NCBI GenBank assembly: GCA_949957035.1 | Contig: CATLIP010000116.1 | Location: 1 to 7,577, forward strand | Direction of reading: 5' to 3' | DNA length: 7,577 bases | From: an uncultured Lachnospiraceae bacterium | Lineage (GTDB): Bacteria > Bacillota_A > Clostridia > Lachnospirales > Lachnospiraceae | Shown here: positions 1 through 6,349 of the stretch, piece after piece | How positions within the stretch are numbered: the stretch's first letter is position 1 | Layout: each line of letters begins with the position of its first letter | Program-made: the position numbers and the translations under genes | The notes under the pieces: generated by a model | What the model was told of the DNA's origin: nothing | The model's input: the letters and a program-made list of their open reading frames with translations, nothing else | Databases searched by the model: none

Positions 1-1107
1 CTGCTTCTGGACGAGCCTACCAACCATTTGGACTTAGACGCCATCGCATGGCTGGAGGAATTTTTAATTAATTTTGACAACACCGTAATCGTGGTATCCC
101 ACGACCGGTATTTTCTTAATAAGGTCTGCACCCAGATTGCGGATATTGATTACGGCAAGATTAAGCTCTATGCCGGAAACTATGACTTCTGGTACGAATC
201 AAGCCAGCTTCTTATCCGCCAGATGAAGGAGGCCAACAAGAAGAAGGAAGAAAAGATTAAGGAACTGCAGGAATTTATTTCCAGATTCAGCGCCAACGCC
301 TCCAAATCCAAACAGGCGACCTCCCGTAAACGGGCCTTAGAGAAGATTCAGCTTGACGATATCCAGCCCTCCAGCCGCAAGTATCCTTATATTGATTTCC
401 GCCCCAACCGGGAGATTGGCAATGAAGTGCTTTCTGTGGAGGGGTTAAGCAAAACCATTGACGGAGAGAAAGTCTTAGACAATCTGACCTTTACTCTGAA
501 TCGAGACGATAAGGTGGCTTTTGTGGGGAGCAACGAGCTTGCCAAGACCACTCTCTTTCAGATTCTAACCGGGGAGATGGAGCCGGATGAAGGAACCTAC
601 AAATGGGGAATTACCACCTCTCAGGCATATTTTCCTCTGGACAGCGGTGATGAATTTGAAAATGATTCCACTATCGTAGAATGGCTGACTCAGTATTCCG
701 AGGAAAAGGATGTCACTTATGTCCGCGGCTTCTTAGGCCGTATGCTCTTCTCCGGAGATGACGGTGTAAAGAAGGTCCGCGTTCTCTCGGGAGGTGAAAA
801 GGTTCGCTGTCTTCTGTCCAAGATGATGATTTCCGGGGCGAATGTGCTGATTCTCGACGAGCCCACCAACCACTTAGACATGGAGGCCATCACAGCGCTG
901 AACAACGGCATGGTGAAGTTCCCCGGCGTTCTTCTCTTTTCATCCAGAGACCACCAGATTGTCCAGACAACGGCAAACCGTATCATGGAGATTGTTCCCG
1001 GAGGGAAACTGATTGACAAGATTACCACTTATGATGAATATCTGGAAAATGACGAGATGGCAAGAAAGAGACAGACTTATACCATTCAGGGAGAAGAAGA
1101 TAACTGA
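1..1107 (+). CDS. ABC-F family ATPase, YkpA/YbiT-like, 5' end outside window
   Basis: C-terminal 368 residues of a soluble twin-ATPase ABC-F protein; members bind ribosomes and affect translation, and they lack membrane domains. The reading frame is open from base 1, which encodes the end of the first ATPase domain: Walker B plus the ABC-F tag LLLDEPTNHLD, then the H-switch SHDRYFL. A lysine-rich linker follows (about 220-400), the segment that in ABC-F proteins reaches toward the P-site tRNA. The second ATPase domain has a Walker A reading GSNELAKTT (526-552), signature LSGGE (784-798) and Walker B LILDEPTNHLD. Two sites are unusual: the Walker A glycines are replaced by Glu and Ala, and the H-switch histidine is Arg (SSRDHQ, codon 946-948). 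From memory, YkpA-type proteins also have a degenerate NE-x-A-x-TT Walker A, so that part is probably a subfamily trait. Family length is about 520-540 residues, so roughly 160 are missing upstream. No antibiotic-resistance role can be inferred. Confidence 0.95.
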   Translation: MLLDEPTNHLDLDAIAWLEEFLINFDNTVIVVSHDRYFLNKVCTQIADIDYGKIKLYAGNYDFWYESSQLLIRQMKEANKKKEEKIKELQEFISRFSANASKSKQATSRKRALEKIQLDDIQPSSRKYPYIDFRPNREIGNEVLSVEGLSKTIDGEKVLDNLTFTLNRDDKVAFVGSNELAKTTLFQILTGEMEPDEGTYKWGITTSQAYFPLDSGDEFENDSTIVEWLTQYSEEKDVTYVRGFLGRMLFSGDDGVKKVRVLSGGEKVRCLLSKMMISGANVLILDEPTNHLDMEAITALNNGMVKFPGVLLFSSRDHQIVQTTANRIMEIVPGGKLIDKITTYDEYLENDEMARKRQTYTIQGEEDN

Positions 1108-1112
1108 TTCAC

Positions 1113-1147
1113 TATGGAATCATCCGGACAGTGTTTATGATTCCATA
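1113..1147. repeat. Perfect inverted repeat just after the ABC-F stop codon
   Basis: TATGGAATCAT (1113-1123) is matched exactly by its reverse complement at 1137-1147, leaving a 13-base loop. It starts 5 bases after the stop codon, where an mRNA 3'-end structure would lie. No T-run follows on either strand, so it is not a standard intrinsic terminator; it could protect the 3' end or act together with the next hairpin. Confidence 0.6.
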
Positions 1148-1195
1148 TGGTAAATAAGACATCCGGGAATCTGTCACTGTATAAAGAACAAGGGC

Positions 1196-1243
1196 TGTCC
1201 TGAAAATGTTTTTAGTTTGCTGCTAATTCACGTTTTCAGGACA
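1196..1243 (-). terminator. Hairpin, probable terminator between convergent genes
   Basis: TGTCCTGAAAA (1196-1206) pairs perfectly with TTTTCAGGACA (1233-1243). The stem extends inward by one wobble and two Watson-Crick pairs to about 14 bp, with a loop of some 21 bases. It lies between the ends of two convergent genes, and its 5' arm on the minus strand contains the stop codon of the small membrane protein gene. On that strand the stem is followed by a moderately U-rich stretch (GCCCTTGTTCTTTAT) but not a clean U-tract; on the plus strand the tail is poorer still. The inverted repeat is certain; its use as a terminator is inferred from position. Confidence 0.5.
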
Positions 1244-1754
1244 CTCGTTCGCTTATCACACCATAAACCTTATCAAACTCTTCCCGCTTTCCGTCTTCCT
1301 TTCCGCAGGACATAATCTCGTGACGGACTCCTTTTCTGTCTGTGAGGAACAGCGTCTTTCGCATCTTCCCCGAAATCCCCTCTTCTGCCTTTTCCATCTC
1401 AGAAAAGGGATAGATGAACAGGTCTTCTTTCATGACCAGCACATAATCCTTCAGGATGATCAAATGAGCGTCTTTAAGCTCTATCAATTCCCTGTCTTCC
1501 AACTGCCGGAAAAATTCTTCCTTATCCTCTATTACATCCAGTTTTTCTTTCAATGCCTGCTGCGACTTAAGATTCAATATAGCCAGGGCAATTCCGATTA
1601 CAGCCAGAATGAGGGCAAGCCTTGCATCTGAGAACATCCCAATAAACGCCACAGCCAGAAGACTTCCCCACACGATCATTCCTGTCCGGAGTTTTTTCAC
1701 CCTTTCCTCTATAAAATCATAATATTTCTGCTCGCCTGCAGTCTGTATGCTCAT
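1236..1754 (-). CDS. Small two-helix membrane protein of unknown function
   Basis: I do not recognise this 172-residue protein. A charged N-terminus of about 24 residues is followed by two closely spaced hydrophobic segments (about 25-41 and 44-61), which predicts a membrane hairpin. The rest is a soluble, charged domain of about 110 residues. Its middle (about 95-150) alternates hydrophobic and polar residues (LIILKDYVLVMKEDLFIYPF) in a beta-rich manner reminiscent of the PH-like domains of small bacterial membrane proteins, but that resemblance is weak. The start at 1754 is chosen because AAGGA lies 6 bases upstream. The next in-frame ATG (1781) would add nine residues and has no good ribosome binding site. 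It follows trpS by about 50 bp with no terminator between, so it is probably the last gene of that transcript. No link to tryptophan metabolism is visible. Confidence 0.8.
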   Translation of the reverse strand: MSIQTAGEQKYYDFIEERVKKLRTGMIVWGSLLAVAFIGMFSDARLALILAVIGIALAILNLKSQQALKEKLDVIEDKEEFFRQLEDRELIELKDAHLIILKDYVLVMKEDLFIYPFSEMEKAEEGISGKMRKTLFLTDRKGVRHEIMSCGKEDGKREEFDKVYGVISERVS

Positions 1755-1760
1755 ACTCTG

Positions 1761-1765
1761 TCCTT
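1761..1765 (-). promoter_or_regulatory. Ribosome binding site that fixes the membrane protein start
   Basis: The minus strand reads GAAGAAAGGACAGAGT immediately before the ATG at 1754. The AAGGA core is 6 bases from that ATG, an ideal distance, while the upstream ATG at 1781 is preceded by CCGAAGTTA. This supports the shorter protein. Confidence 0.75.
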
Positions 1766-1806
1766 TCTTCCGGTTCAACATAACTTCGGTTGAGCCCTGA
1801 TGGATA

Positions 1807-2811
1807 CTATCGAATACGCTCCGGGAACCCTATCTTCTTCTGCACCTTTCTCAAGGTCTTATTGGCAAAATACTGTGCTTTCTCCCCGTTATTCTTAATA
1901 ATCCCATCAATGTAAGACTTATCTTTCTGGAGTCTTAAGACCTCTTCCTGCAGAGGCTTTAGCACAGACACGACTGCTTCTCCCACTGCAGACTTAAAAT
2001 CACCGTAACCCTTCCCCTCAAACTCTGACACTACCTCCTCCGGCTTCTTTCCGGTACATGCACTGTAGATGTCAATGAGATTCTTAACTCCCGGCTGCTC
2101 GTCACGATATAAAATCTGAGCCTGCGAATCAGTCACAGCTCTTTTACATTTGCGCATAATGGTATCCGGGTCATCCATAAGGTAAATACTGGCGTTGGGG
2201 TTCTCGTCGGACTTTGACATCTTCTTGGAAGGGTCCTGCAGACTCATAATCTTGGCGCCCACCTTGCCGATGTATGCCTCCGGAATAGTAAATACATCCC
2301 CGTAAATATTGTTAAACCGTTCCGCAATATCCCTGGTAATCTCTAGATGCTGCATCTGGTCCACACCCACCGGAACCACATCCGCCTGATAAAGAAGAAT
2401 ATCCGCCGCCATCAGCACAGGATATGTAAATAATCCCGCATTGATATTGTCCGCATGTTTCGCTGACTTATCCTTAAACTGGGTCATTCGGTTCAGCTCT
2501 CCCATATATGTGAAGCAGTTCAAAATCCAAGCCAGCTCCGCATGGCCGGAAACATGAGACTGGTAATAGATGCAGTTCTTTTCCGGGTCAAGCCCCGCCG
2601 CAATGTAAAGCGTCAAAAGCGCTCTCGCCCGCTTGCGAAGCGTTGCCGGGTCCTGTCTCACCGTAATCGAATGCATATCTACCACACTGTAGAAACACTC
2701 ATACTCATCGCTGAGCGTCACCCAATTCTTTAAAGCGCCAAGGTAATTTCCCAGTGTCAGATTACCGGTTGCCTGCATTCCGCTGAACAATACTTTCTTA
2801 TCATTTATCAT
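1807..2811 (-). CDS. trpS: Tryptophanyl-tRNA synthetase
   Basis: Class I aminoacyl-tRNA synthetase that joins tryptophan to tRNA-Trp using ATP; cytoplasmic homodimer in known members. The 334-residue length is normal for the bacterial enzyme. The HIGH-equivalent motif is TLGN in GNLTLGNYLGAL (about 16-27); Thr in place of the first His is common in TrpRS. YPVLMAADILLY (about 130-141) holds the Asp (residue 137) that contacts the indole nitrogen in the Geobacillus enzyme. VGVDQMQHLEITRDIA (about 148-163) and KKMSKSDEN (196-204) complete the active site, and nothing essential is missing. The start is supported by GGAGGAG 7 bases upstream. The histidine-phosphatase gene ends 34 bp upstream with no terminator between, so the two are probably cotranscribed. 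I see no T-box or other leader in front of either gene, in contrast to trpB further right. Confidence 0.98.
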   Translation of the reverse strand: MINDKKVLFSGMQATGNLTLGNYLGALKNWVTLSDEYECFYSVVDMHSITVRQDPATLRKRARALLTLYIAAGLDPEKNCIYYQSHVSGHAELAWILNCFTYMGELNRMTQFKDKSAKHADNINAGLFTYPVLMAADILLYQADVVPVGVDQMQHLEITRDIAERFNNIYGDVFTIPEAYIGKVGAKIMSLQDPSKKMSKSDENPNASIYLMDDPDTIMRKCKRAVTDSQAQILYRDEQPGVKNLIDIYSACTGKKPEEVVSEFEGKGYGDFKSAVGEAVVSVLKPLQEEVLRLQKDKSYIDGIIKNNGEKAQYFANKTLRKVQKKIGFPERIR

Positions 2812-2845
2812 TTTTATTCTCCTCCATTCTATACCATAAACAATC

Positions 2846-3481
2846 TTACTTATCCCAAGGCTCTACTTCGTCGTCATAGTAGACCACATTTTCCGAAATA
2901 ATTTCAGGCTTCCCCTCAATCACCTCTACCTCTGTTACGGCGCAGTTCTTATGCACGCCCTCTCCCCAGTATTCTGCCAGAGGCTTCCTCTTGATATTAC
3001 TCAGCAAGCCTGCCAGCGCCGCCCCATGGGTGGCAATCAGAATATTGTAATCCCGGTATTCTTTTTTTTCATAAAGCTCCTGCAAAAAATCTCCGGTCCG
3101 CTTCTTCACCTGCGCAAAATCCTCCCCGCCTTCCGGAGCCTGATACCGATCCGGTCCGTCAAAAAAACGCCGAAACTCCTCTGGAAGATCCCATCCGCTT
3201 CTCGAACAGCAGCGCCCTTCATATTCTCCAAACGCCATCTCAACGATTCGCTTATCTTCCATAATCTGTGTCGGCTTTCCCGCAAGAATCAGTTGTGCAG
3301 TCTCTCTTGCCCGGGATAAGGGGCTGGAATAACACAGGTCAAAGGAAATATCCGCAAGTCCTTCCCCTGTCTTTCTTGCCAGCGTCCTTCCAAATTCATT
3401 CAGCGGGATATCCACCTGTCCCTGAATCTTACGCGCCTTATTCCACGCGGTCTCTCCATGTCTCACAATATATAACTTCAT
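2846..3481 (-). CDS. Histidine phosphatase family protein (phosphoglycerate-mutase-like)
   Basis: Cytoplasmic enzyme of 211 residues in the branch-1 histidine phosphatase superfamily, which forms a phosphohistidine intermediate. The motif LYIVRHGETAWN at the N-terminus gives the nucleophile His8, flanked by Arg7 and Gly9. SSPLSRARETA supplies the second phosphate-binding Arg (57), EMAFGEYEG the probable acid Glu81, and ATHGAAL the second active-site His152. The family includes GpmB-like mutases, CobC and broad phosphatases; the sequence alone does not show which substrate is used, so no symbol is given. The frame stays open to 3652, but the start at 3481 is chosen because the family begins almost exactly at M-K-L-Y-I-V-R-H-G and AGGAG lies 7 bases upstream. 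It is probably the first gene of a unit with trpS and the small membrane protein. Confidence 0.93.
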   Translation of the reverse strand: MKLYIVRHGETAWNKARKIQGQVDIPLNEFGRTLARKTGEGLADISFDLCYSSPLSRARETAQLILAGKPTQIMEDKRIVEMAFGEYEGRCCSRSGWDLPEEFRRFFDGPDRYQAPEGGEDFAQVKKRTGDFLQELYEKKEYRDYNILIATHGAALAGLLSNIKRKPLAEYWGEGVHKNCAVTEVEVIEGKPEIISENVVYYDDEVEPWDK

Positions 3482-3488
3482 CTTCTGA

Positions 3489-3493
3489 CTCCT
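3489..3493 (-). promoter_or_regulatory. Ribosome binding site that fixes the histidine phosphatase start
   Basis: AGGAG sits 7 bases before the ATG at 3481 on the minus strand. It decides against the longer frame starting at 3652, whose extra 57 residues would be coded by intergenic, promoter-bearing DNA and do not belong to the family fold. Confidence 0.8.
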
Positions 3494-3523
3494 GTAATAA
3501 ACAATCTCTTCATATACTCTGTA

Positions 3524-3532
3524 AGTATACCA
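3524..3532 (-). promoter_or_regulatory. Probable extended -10 promoter for the histidine phosphatase-trpS unit
   Basis: The minus strand reads TGGTATACT: a -10 of TATACT (5 of 6 consensus) with the TG of an extended -10 one base before it. It lies about 43 bases before the start codon, leaving a short leader. No good -35 is seen at 16-18 bases, which extended -10 promoters can tolerate. Prediction from sequence only. Confidence 0.5.
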
Positions 3533-3598
3533 CAAATCTGAACATTTTCCATCACATTTCCCCCAAAACAAAAAATCCAGGTAAAATCTGCCAAAATG

Positions 3599-3627
3599 TA
3601 GCAAATCCCCTGCAAAAGTGCTATAAT
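3599..3627 (+). promoter_or_regulatory. Probable luxS promoter
   Basis: TGCTATAAT at 3619-3627 is a perfect -10 hexamer (3622-3627) with an extended TG. The hexamer at the 17-bp spacing (TAGCAA, 3599-3604) is a poor -35. Transcription would start near 3634, giving a leader of about 60 bases that contains a small inverted repeat. I see no S-box (SAM) riboswitch here. Confidence 0.6.
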
Positions 3628-3641
3628 AACTTCGCATAAAA

Positions 3642-3667
3642 TGGTGTCTCACTATGTCAACACACCA
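3642..3667. repeat. Short inverted repeat in the luxS leader
   Basis: TGGTGT (3642-3647) and ACACCA (3662-3667) are perfect inverted copies with a 14-base loop, lying just downstream of the predicted luxS -10 and before the ribosome binding site. It could be an operator or a 5'-UTR hairpin, but a 6-bp match can also occur by chance. Confidence 0.35.
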
Positions 3668-3693
3668 AATTCAAAAAAGGAGCCGTAGCTATC

Positions 3694-4173
3694 ATGGAAA
3701 AGATTACAAGTTTTACCATAGACCATCTTCGTCTGGTTCCGGGACTCTATGTTTCCCGCATCGACCAGGTAGAGGGTCATCCTGTTACCACATTTGACAT
3801 TCGTATGACAAGCCCCAACGATGAGCCGGTCATGAATACCGCCGAGATGCACACCATCGAACATCTGGCAGCTACATTCCTGCGCAATCATCCGGACTAC
3901 GCTGACAAGACTCTCTACTTTGGACCCATGGGCTGCCGGACAGGGTTCTACCTGTTACTCGTGGGAGAATATACGTCCAAAGATATCGTACCGCTTATGA
4001 TTCAGATGTTTACCTTCATCGCTGATTTCGAGGGGGACGTACCGGGCGCATGTGCGAAAGACTGCGGAAACTATCTGGACATGAATCTTCCTATGGCAAG
4101 ATACCTTGCAAGGAAATACCTGAAAGATGTTCTTACGGATATCACAGCGAAACAGTTGAATTATCCTGCTTAG
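3694..4173 (+). CDS. luxS: S-ribosylhomocysteine lyase (AI-2 synthesis)
   Basis: Cytoplasmic metalloenzyme that splits S-ribosylhomocysteine into homocysteine and DPD, the precursor of the quorum signal AI-2; it serves the activated methyl cycle after SAM-dependent methylation. The 159-residue length is typical. The motif MHTIEH gives metal ligands His53 and His57 and the catalytic Glu56. GPMGCRTGFY contains the catalytic Cys81, and DCGNY supplies the third metal ligand Cys124. All the key residues are present, so it should be active. The start is preceded by AAAAAAGGAG with a rather long 11-base spacer. It stands alone: the neighbours on both sides are on the opposite strand, and neither the nucleosidase partner (mtn/pfs) nor methionine genes are in the window. 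This fits a single-gene transcript ending in the hairpin at 4209-4251. Confidence 0.98.
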   Translation: MEKITSFTIDHLRLVPGLYVSRIDQVEGHPVTTFDIRMTSPNDEPVMNTAEMHTIEHLAATFLRNHPDYADKTLYFGPMGCRTGFYLLLVGEYTSKDIVPLMIQMFTFIADFEGDVPGACAKDCGNYLDMNLPMARYLARKYLKDVLTDITAKQLNYPA

Positions 4174-4208
4174 CCATCACAGATATCCATATGTGAAAGC
4201 ACAGAACG

Positions 4209-4251
4209 GCTGTGAGCAGAATGTTCTTAATGAAGCTTTTCTGCTCACAGC
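4209..4251. terminator. Hairpin between convergent luxS and hydrolase genes
   Basis: GCTGTGAGCAGAA (4209-4221) pairs perfectly with TTCTGCTCACAGC (4239-4251), a 13-bp stem with a 17-base loop. It fills the gap between two genes that end facing each other, the usual place for a shared two-way terminator. The run of T expected after the stem is weak on both strands, so efficiency is uncertain; the inverted repeat itself is clear. Confidence 0.6.
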
Positions 4252-4264
4252 TAAAAGTCTGACT

Positions 4265-4804
4265 CTATTCTTCTTCACACACTATCTGGCACATCTTCAT
4301 GGCTTCCAATGCATTTTTATGACTATCCGGCGTTACTCCTGCACAACAGGATGCATCCACAATAATCGGTACTTCCGGAACAAAGGCTTTTGCAAGCAGT
4401 GCGTTTGATATGACGCAGATATCCGTACAAAGTCCTACAAACGTAATGGATTCCAGTCCTCCCATAGCGCGCAGCTTATATTCTTCGTTCATGTTTCTTA
4501 ACATACCCCCAAGGATGGTGCTGCCGAACGTCGGTTTATCTATGGCGTCTTCTCTGCAGAGCTTATCTATCTCCGGATGGAGCTCCCAGCCTTTGGTTCC
4601 TTTGATACAATGTGCTGTCGGAAGGCTCTTCCCCTCCTGTGTATCCAAATAATCCTCTTCGTGCGTGTCTCTGGTATACAGTACCCTTCCATCAAAATTC
4701 CGGATTTTCTCCACAACCTTCGGAACAATAGCCGCTGCTTCTTTTGTCCCTAATGCTCCATCGATAAAATCGTTCTGCATATCTACTACAACTAAAACTT
4801 TCAT
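4265..4804 (-). CDS. Isochorismatase/nicotinamidase-family cysteine hydrolase
   Basis: Cytoplasmic hydrolase of 179 residues in the cysteine hydrolase fold shared by nicotinamidase (PncA), isochorismatase and related amidases. The triad is visible: Asp8 in VVDMQNDF, Lys90 in DKPTFGS, and the nucleophile Cys130 in GLCTDICV. Asp46 and His48 in TRDTHEED, with His65 in PTAHCIKGT, match the three metal ligands of nicotinamidases. The HC-x-x-GT segment also favours a nicotinamidase-like enzyme over isochorismatase, which normally lacks the metal site. True PncA usually has D-W-H at the metal motif; here it is D-T-H, so the substrate stays open and no symbol is given. The ATG is preceded by GAGGAG with an 11-base spacer. 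The gene follows trpB by 45 bp with no terminator, so it is probably cotranscribed with it under the same tryptophan T-box. This is inferred from layout. Confidence 0.9.
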   Translation of the reverse strand: MKVLVVVDMQNDFIDGALGTKEAAAIVPKVVEKIRNFDGRVLYTRDTHEEDYLDTQEGKSLPTAHCIKGTKGWELHPEIDKLCREDAIDKPTFGSTILGGMLRNMNEEYKLRAMGGLESITFVGLCTDICVISNALLAKAFVPEVPIIVDASCCAGVTPDSHKNALEAMKMCQIVCEEE

Positions 4805-4849
4805 ACCTTTTGTTTCTCCTCTTGATTGACCAATTACTGAGTCGGGAAG

Positions 4850-6238
4850 TTATTCTTCCATGTTCCCGGGAAATCTCGGAATCCCGTCGAATCCTACTTT
4901 CAGGTCTTCGTCCGTAGGAATATAATCCTTCATCTCTCCATTATGGAACTTCTCATAAGCCACCATGTCAAAGTATCCCGTACCGGTCAGTCCAAACACA
5001 ATCGTCTTCTCTTCCCCGGTCTCCTTACACTTCATGGCCTCGTCGATCGCTACTTTGATTGCATGGCTGCTCTCCGGCGCCGGAAGGATTCCTTCCACTC
5101 TTGCGAACTTCTCAGCCGCCTCAAAAACTGCTGTCTGTTCCACGGACCTTGCCTCCATATACCCATCCGCATAGAGCTGTGACAGGACGGAACTCATACC
5201 GTGATAACGCAGACCGCCTGCATGATTTGCAGAAGGAATGAAGCCGCTTCCCAGCGTATACATCTTAGCCAGCGGACACACCATACCCGTATCACAGAAA
5301 TCATATGCATAGACGCCTCTGGTTAAGCTTGGGCAGGACGCCGGTTCCACTGCAATGAAATGATAATCCTTCTCGCCTCTTAATTTCTCTCCCATGAAGG
5401 GTGAAATCAATCCGCCAAGGTTTGAGCCGCCGCCCGCACATCCAATAATAATATCCGGCGTAATACCATATTTATCCAGCGCGCTCTTCGTCTCCATGCC
5501 GATAATCGACTGATGCAGCAATACCTGGTTCAGTACGCTTCCAAGCACATACCGGTAACCCTCGCTTCCTACCGCGACCTCTACTGCCTCTGAAATCGCA
5601 CATCCAAGACTTCCTGTGGTTCCCGGATGCTCTGCCAAAATTTTCTTTCCTACCTCTGTCTCCATGGAAGGCGACGGTGTAACACTGGCCCCATAGGTTC
5701 GCATCACTTCGCGTCGGAATGGCTTCTGCTCATAAGAACACTTTACCATAAATACTTTACAGTCCAAATCCAGATAAGAACATGCCATAGAAAGCGCTGT
5801 TCCCCACTGTCCTGCTCCCGTCTCTGTGGTTACGCCTTTTAAGCCTTGTTTCTTGGCATAATAGGCCTGGGCGATTGCAGAATTTAGTTTGTGGCTCCCG
5901 CTGGTATTATTTCCTTCAAATTTATAATAAATCTTTGCAGGTGTCTTTAGCTTCTCCTCCAGACAGTACGCACGTACAAGGGGGGCAGGACGGTACATCT
6001 TGTAGAAATCTATAATTTCCTGGGGGATATCAATGTAACGGCTGTCATTATCTAACTCCTGCCGTACCAGTTCCTCACAGAATACGCCGGATAATTCTTC
6101 TGCCGTCATAGGCTTCAAGGTCCCCGGATTCAGAAGGGGTGCGGGTTTATTCTTCATGTCCGCACGTACATTGTACCATTGCTTCGGCATCTCGCTCTCT
6201 TCCAGATAGATTTTGTAAGGGATTTTCTGTTCACTCAT
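4850..6238 (-). CDS. trpB: Tryptophan synthase beta chain, TrpB2 type
   Basis: PLP enzyme that joins indole and L-serine to form tryptophan. At 462 residues it is longer than classical TrpB1 (about 400), as expected for the TrpB2 class, which has an N-terminal extension (here residues 1-80). GNNTSGSHKLNSA carries the PLP-binding Lys117. TETGAGQWG (138-146) holds the catalytic Glu139; Trp at this position, where TrpB1 has His, is a TrpB2 mark. GCAGGGSNLGG (266-276) is the cofactor phosphate loop. No trpA or other trp operon gene is beside it. TrpB2 proteins are thought to work with free indole or without tight TrpA binding, so indole salvage is plausible; some annotations call the family TrpB-like. 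The start is supported by AAAGGAG 7 bases upstream. Expression should be set by the tryptophan T-box in its leader. Confidence 0.96.
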   Translation of the reverse strand: MSEQKIPYKIYLEESEMPKQWYNVRADMKNKPAPLLNPGTLKPMTAEELSGVFCEELVRQELDNDSRYIDIPQEIIDFYKMYRPAPLVRAYCLEEKLKTPAKIYYKFEGNNTSGSHKLNSAIAQAYYAKKQGLKGVTTETGAGQWGTALSMACSYLDLDCKVFMVKCSYEQKPFRREVMRTYGASVTPSPSMETEVGKKILAEHPGTTGSLGCAISEAVEVAVGSEGYRYVLGSVLNQVLLHQSIIGMETKSALDKYGITPDIIIGCAGGGSNLGGLISPFMGEKLRGEKDYHFIAVEPASCPSLTRGVYAYDFCDTGMVCPLAKMYTLGSGFIPSANHAGGLRYHGMSSVLSQLYADGYMEARSVEQTAVFEAAEKFARVEGILPAPESSHAIKVAIDEAMKCKETGEEKTIVFGLTGTGYFDMVAYEKFHNGEMKDYIPTDEDLKVGFDGIPRFPGNMEE

Positions 6239-6272
6239 TGTCTTGTTCTCCTTTCACTCTTTGAAGTTAGGC

Positions 6273-6320
6273 GGGACAAGGTATCTTCAATAAATATAAA
6301 TAAAAAAATACCCTTATCCC
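6273..6320 (-). promoter_or_regulatory. Alternative pairing of the T-box terminator arm with a downstream repeat
   Basis: After the terminator U-run the leader contains CCTTGTCCC (6281-6273), a near copy of the terminator 5' arm CTCTTGTCCC. It can pair over 9 bases (one G-U) with GGGATAAGG of the terminator 3' arm (6320-6312), placing the U-run in the loop. This pairing can exist only in transcripts that have already read through. It could hold the released 3' arm or shape the 5' end of the mRNA, or it may be chance. Confidence 0.4.
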
Positions 6321-6349
6321 ACACAATAAACAATTGCTGGGACAAGAGT
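6302..6349 (-). terminator. T-box leader intrinsic terminator
   Basis: On the minus strand ACTCTTGTCCCA (6349-6338) pairs with TGGGATAAGGGT (6321-6310), 12 bp including two G-U pairs, followed by seven T (6308-6302). This is a textbook intrinsic terminator. Its 5' arm is the same segment used by the antiterminator, so the two structures are mutually exclusive. Confidence 0.93.

Noticed and set aside
526..552. Reading the degenerate Walker A as a sign of a pseudogene
   Set aside because: The frame is intact throughout, the signature and Walker B are preserved, and a similar substitution pattern is recalled in YkpA-type proteins.
1755..1781. Longer start for the small membrane protein
   Set aside because: No ribosome binding site lies before the ATG at 1781, whereas the ATG at 1754 has AAGGA at 6 bases.
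3482..3652. N-terminal extension of the histidine phosphatase (57 residues)
   Set aside because: The family starts at M-K-L-Y-I-V-R-H-G, with AGGAG placed correctly before that ATG. The extension overlaps promoter-like sequences for both directions.
3654..3659. TTGACA on the minus strand upstream of the histidine phosphatase as a -35
   Set aside because: No acceptable -10 is found at 16-18 bases (the best hexamers are TATGCG and ATGCGA). The extended -10 at 3524-3532 is closer to the gene and more convincing.
3652..3891. Minus-strand frame overlapping the start of luxS
   Set aside because: It is antisense to a clear luxS and has no ribosome binding site or family resemblance.
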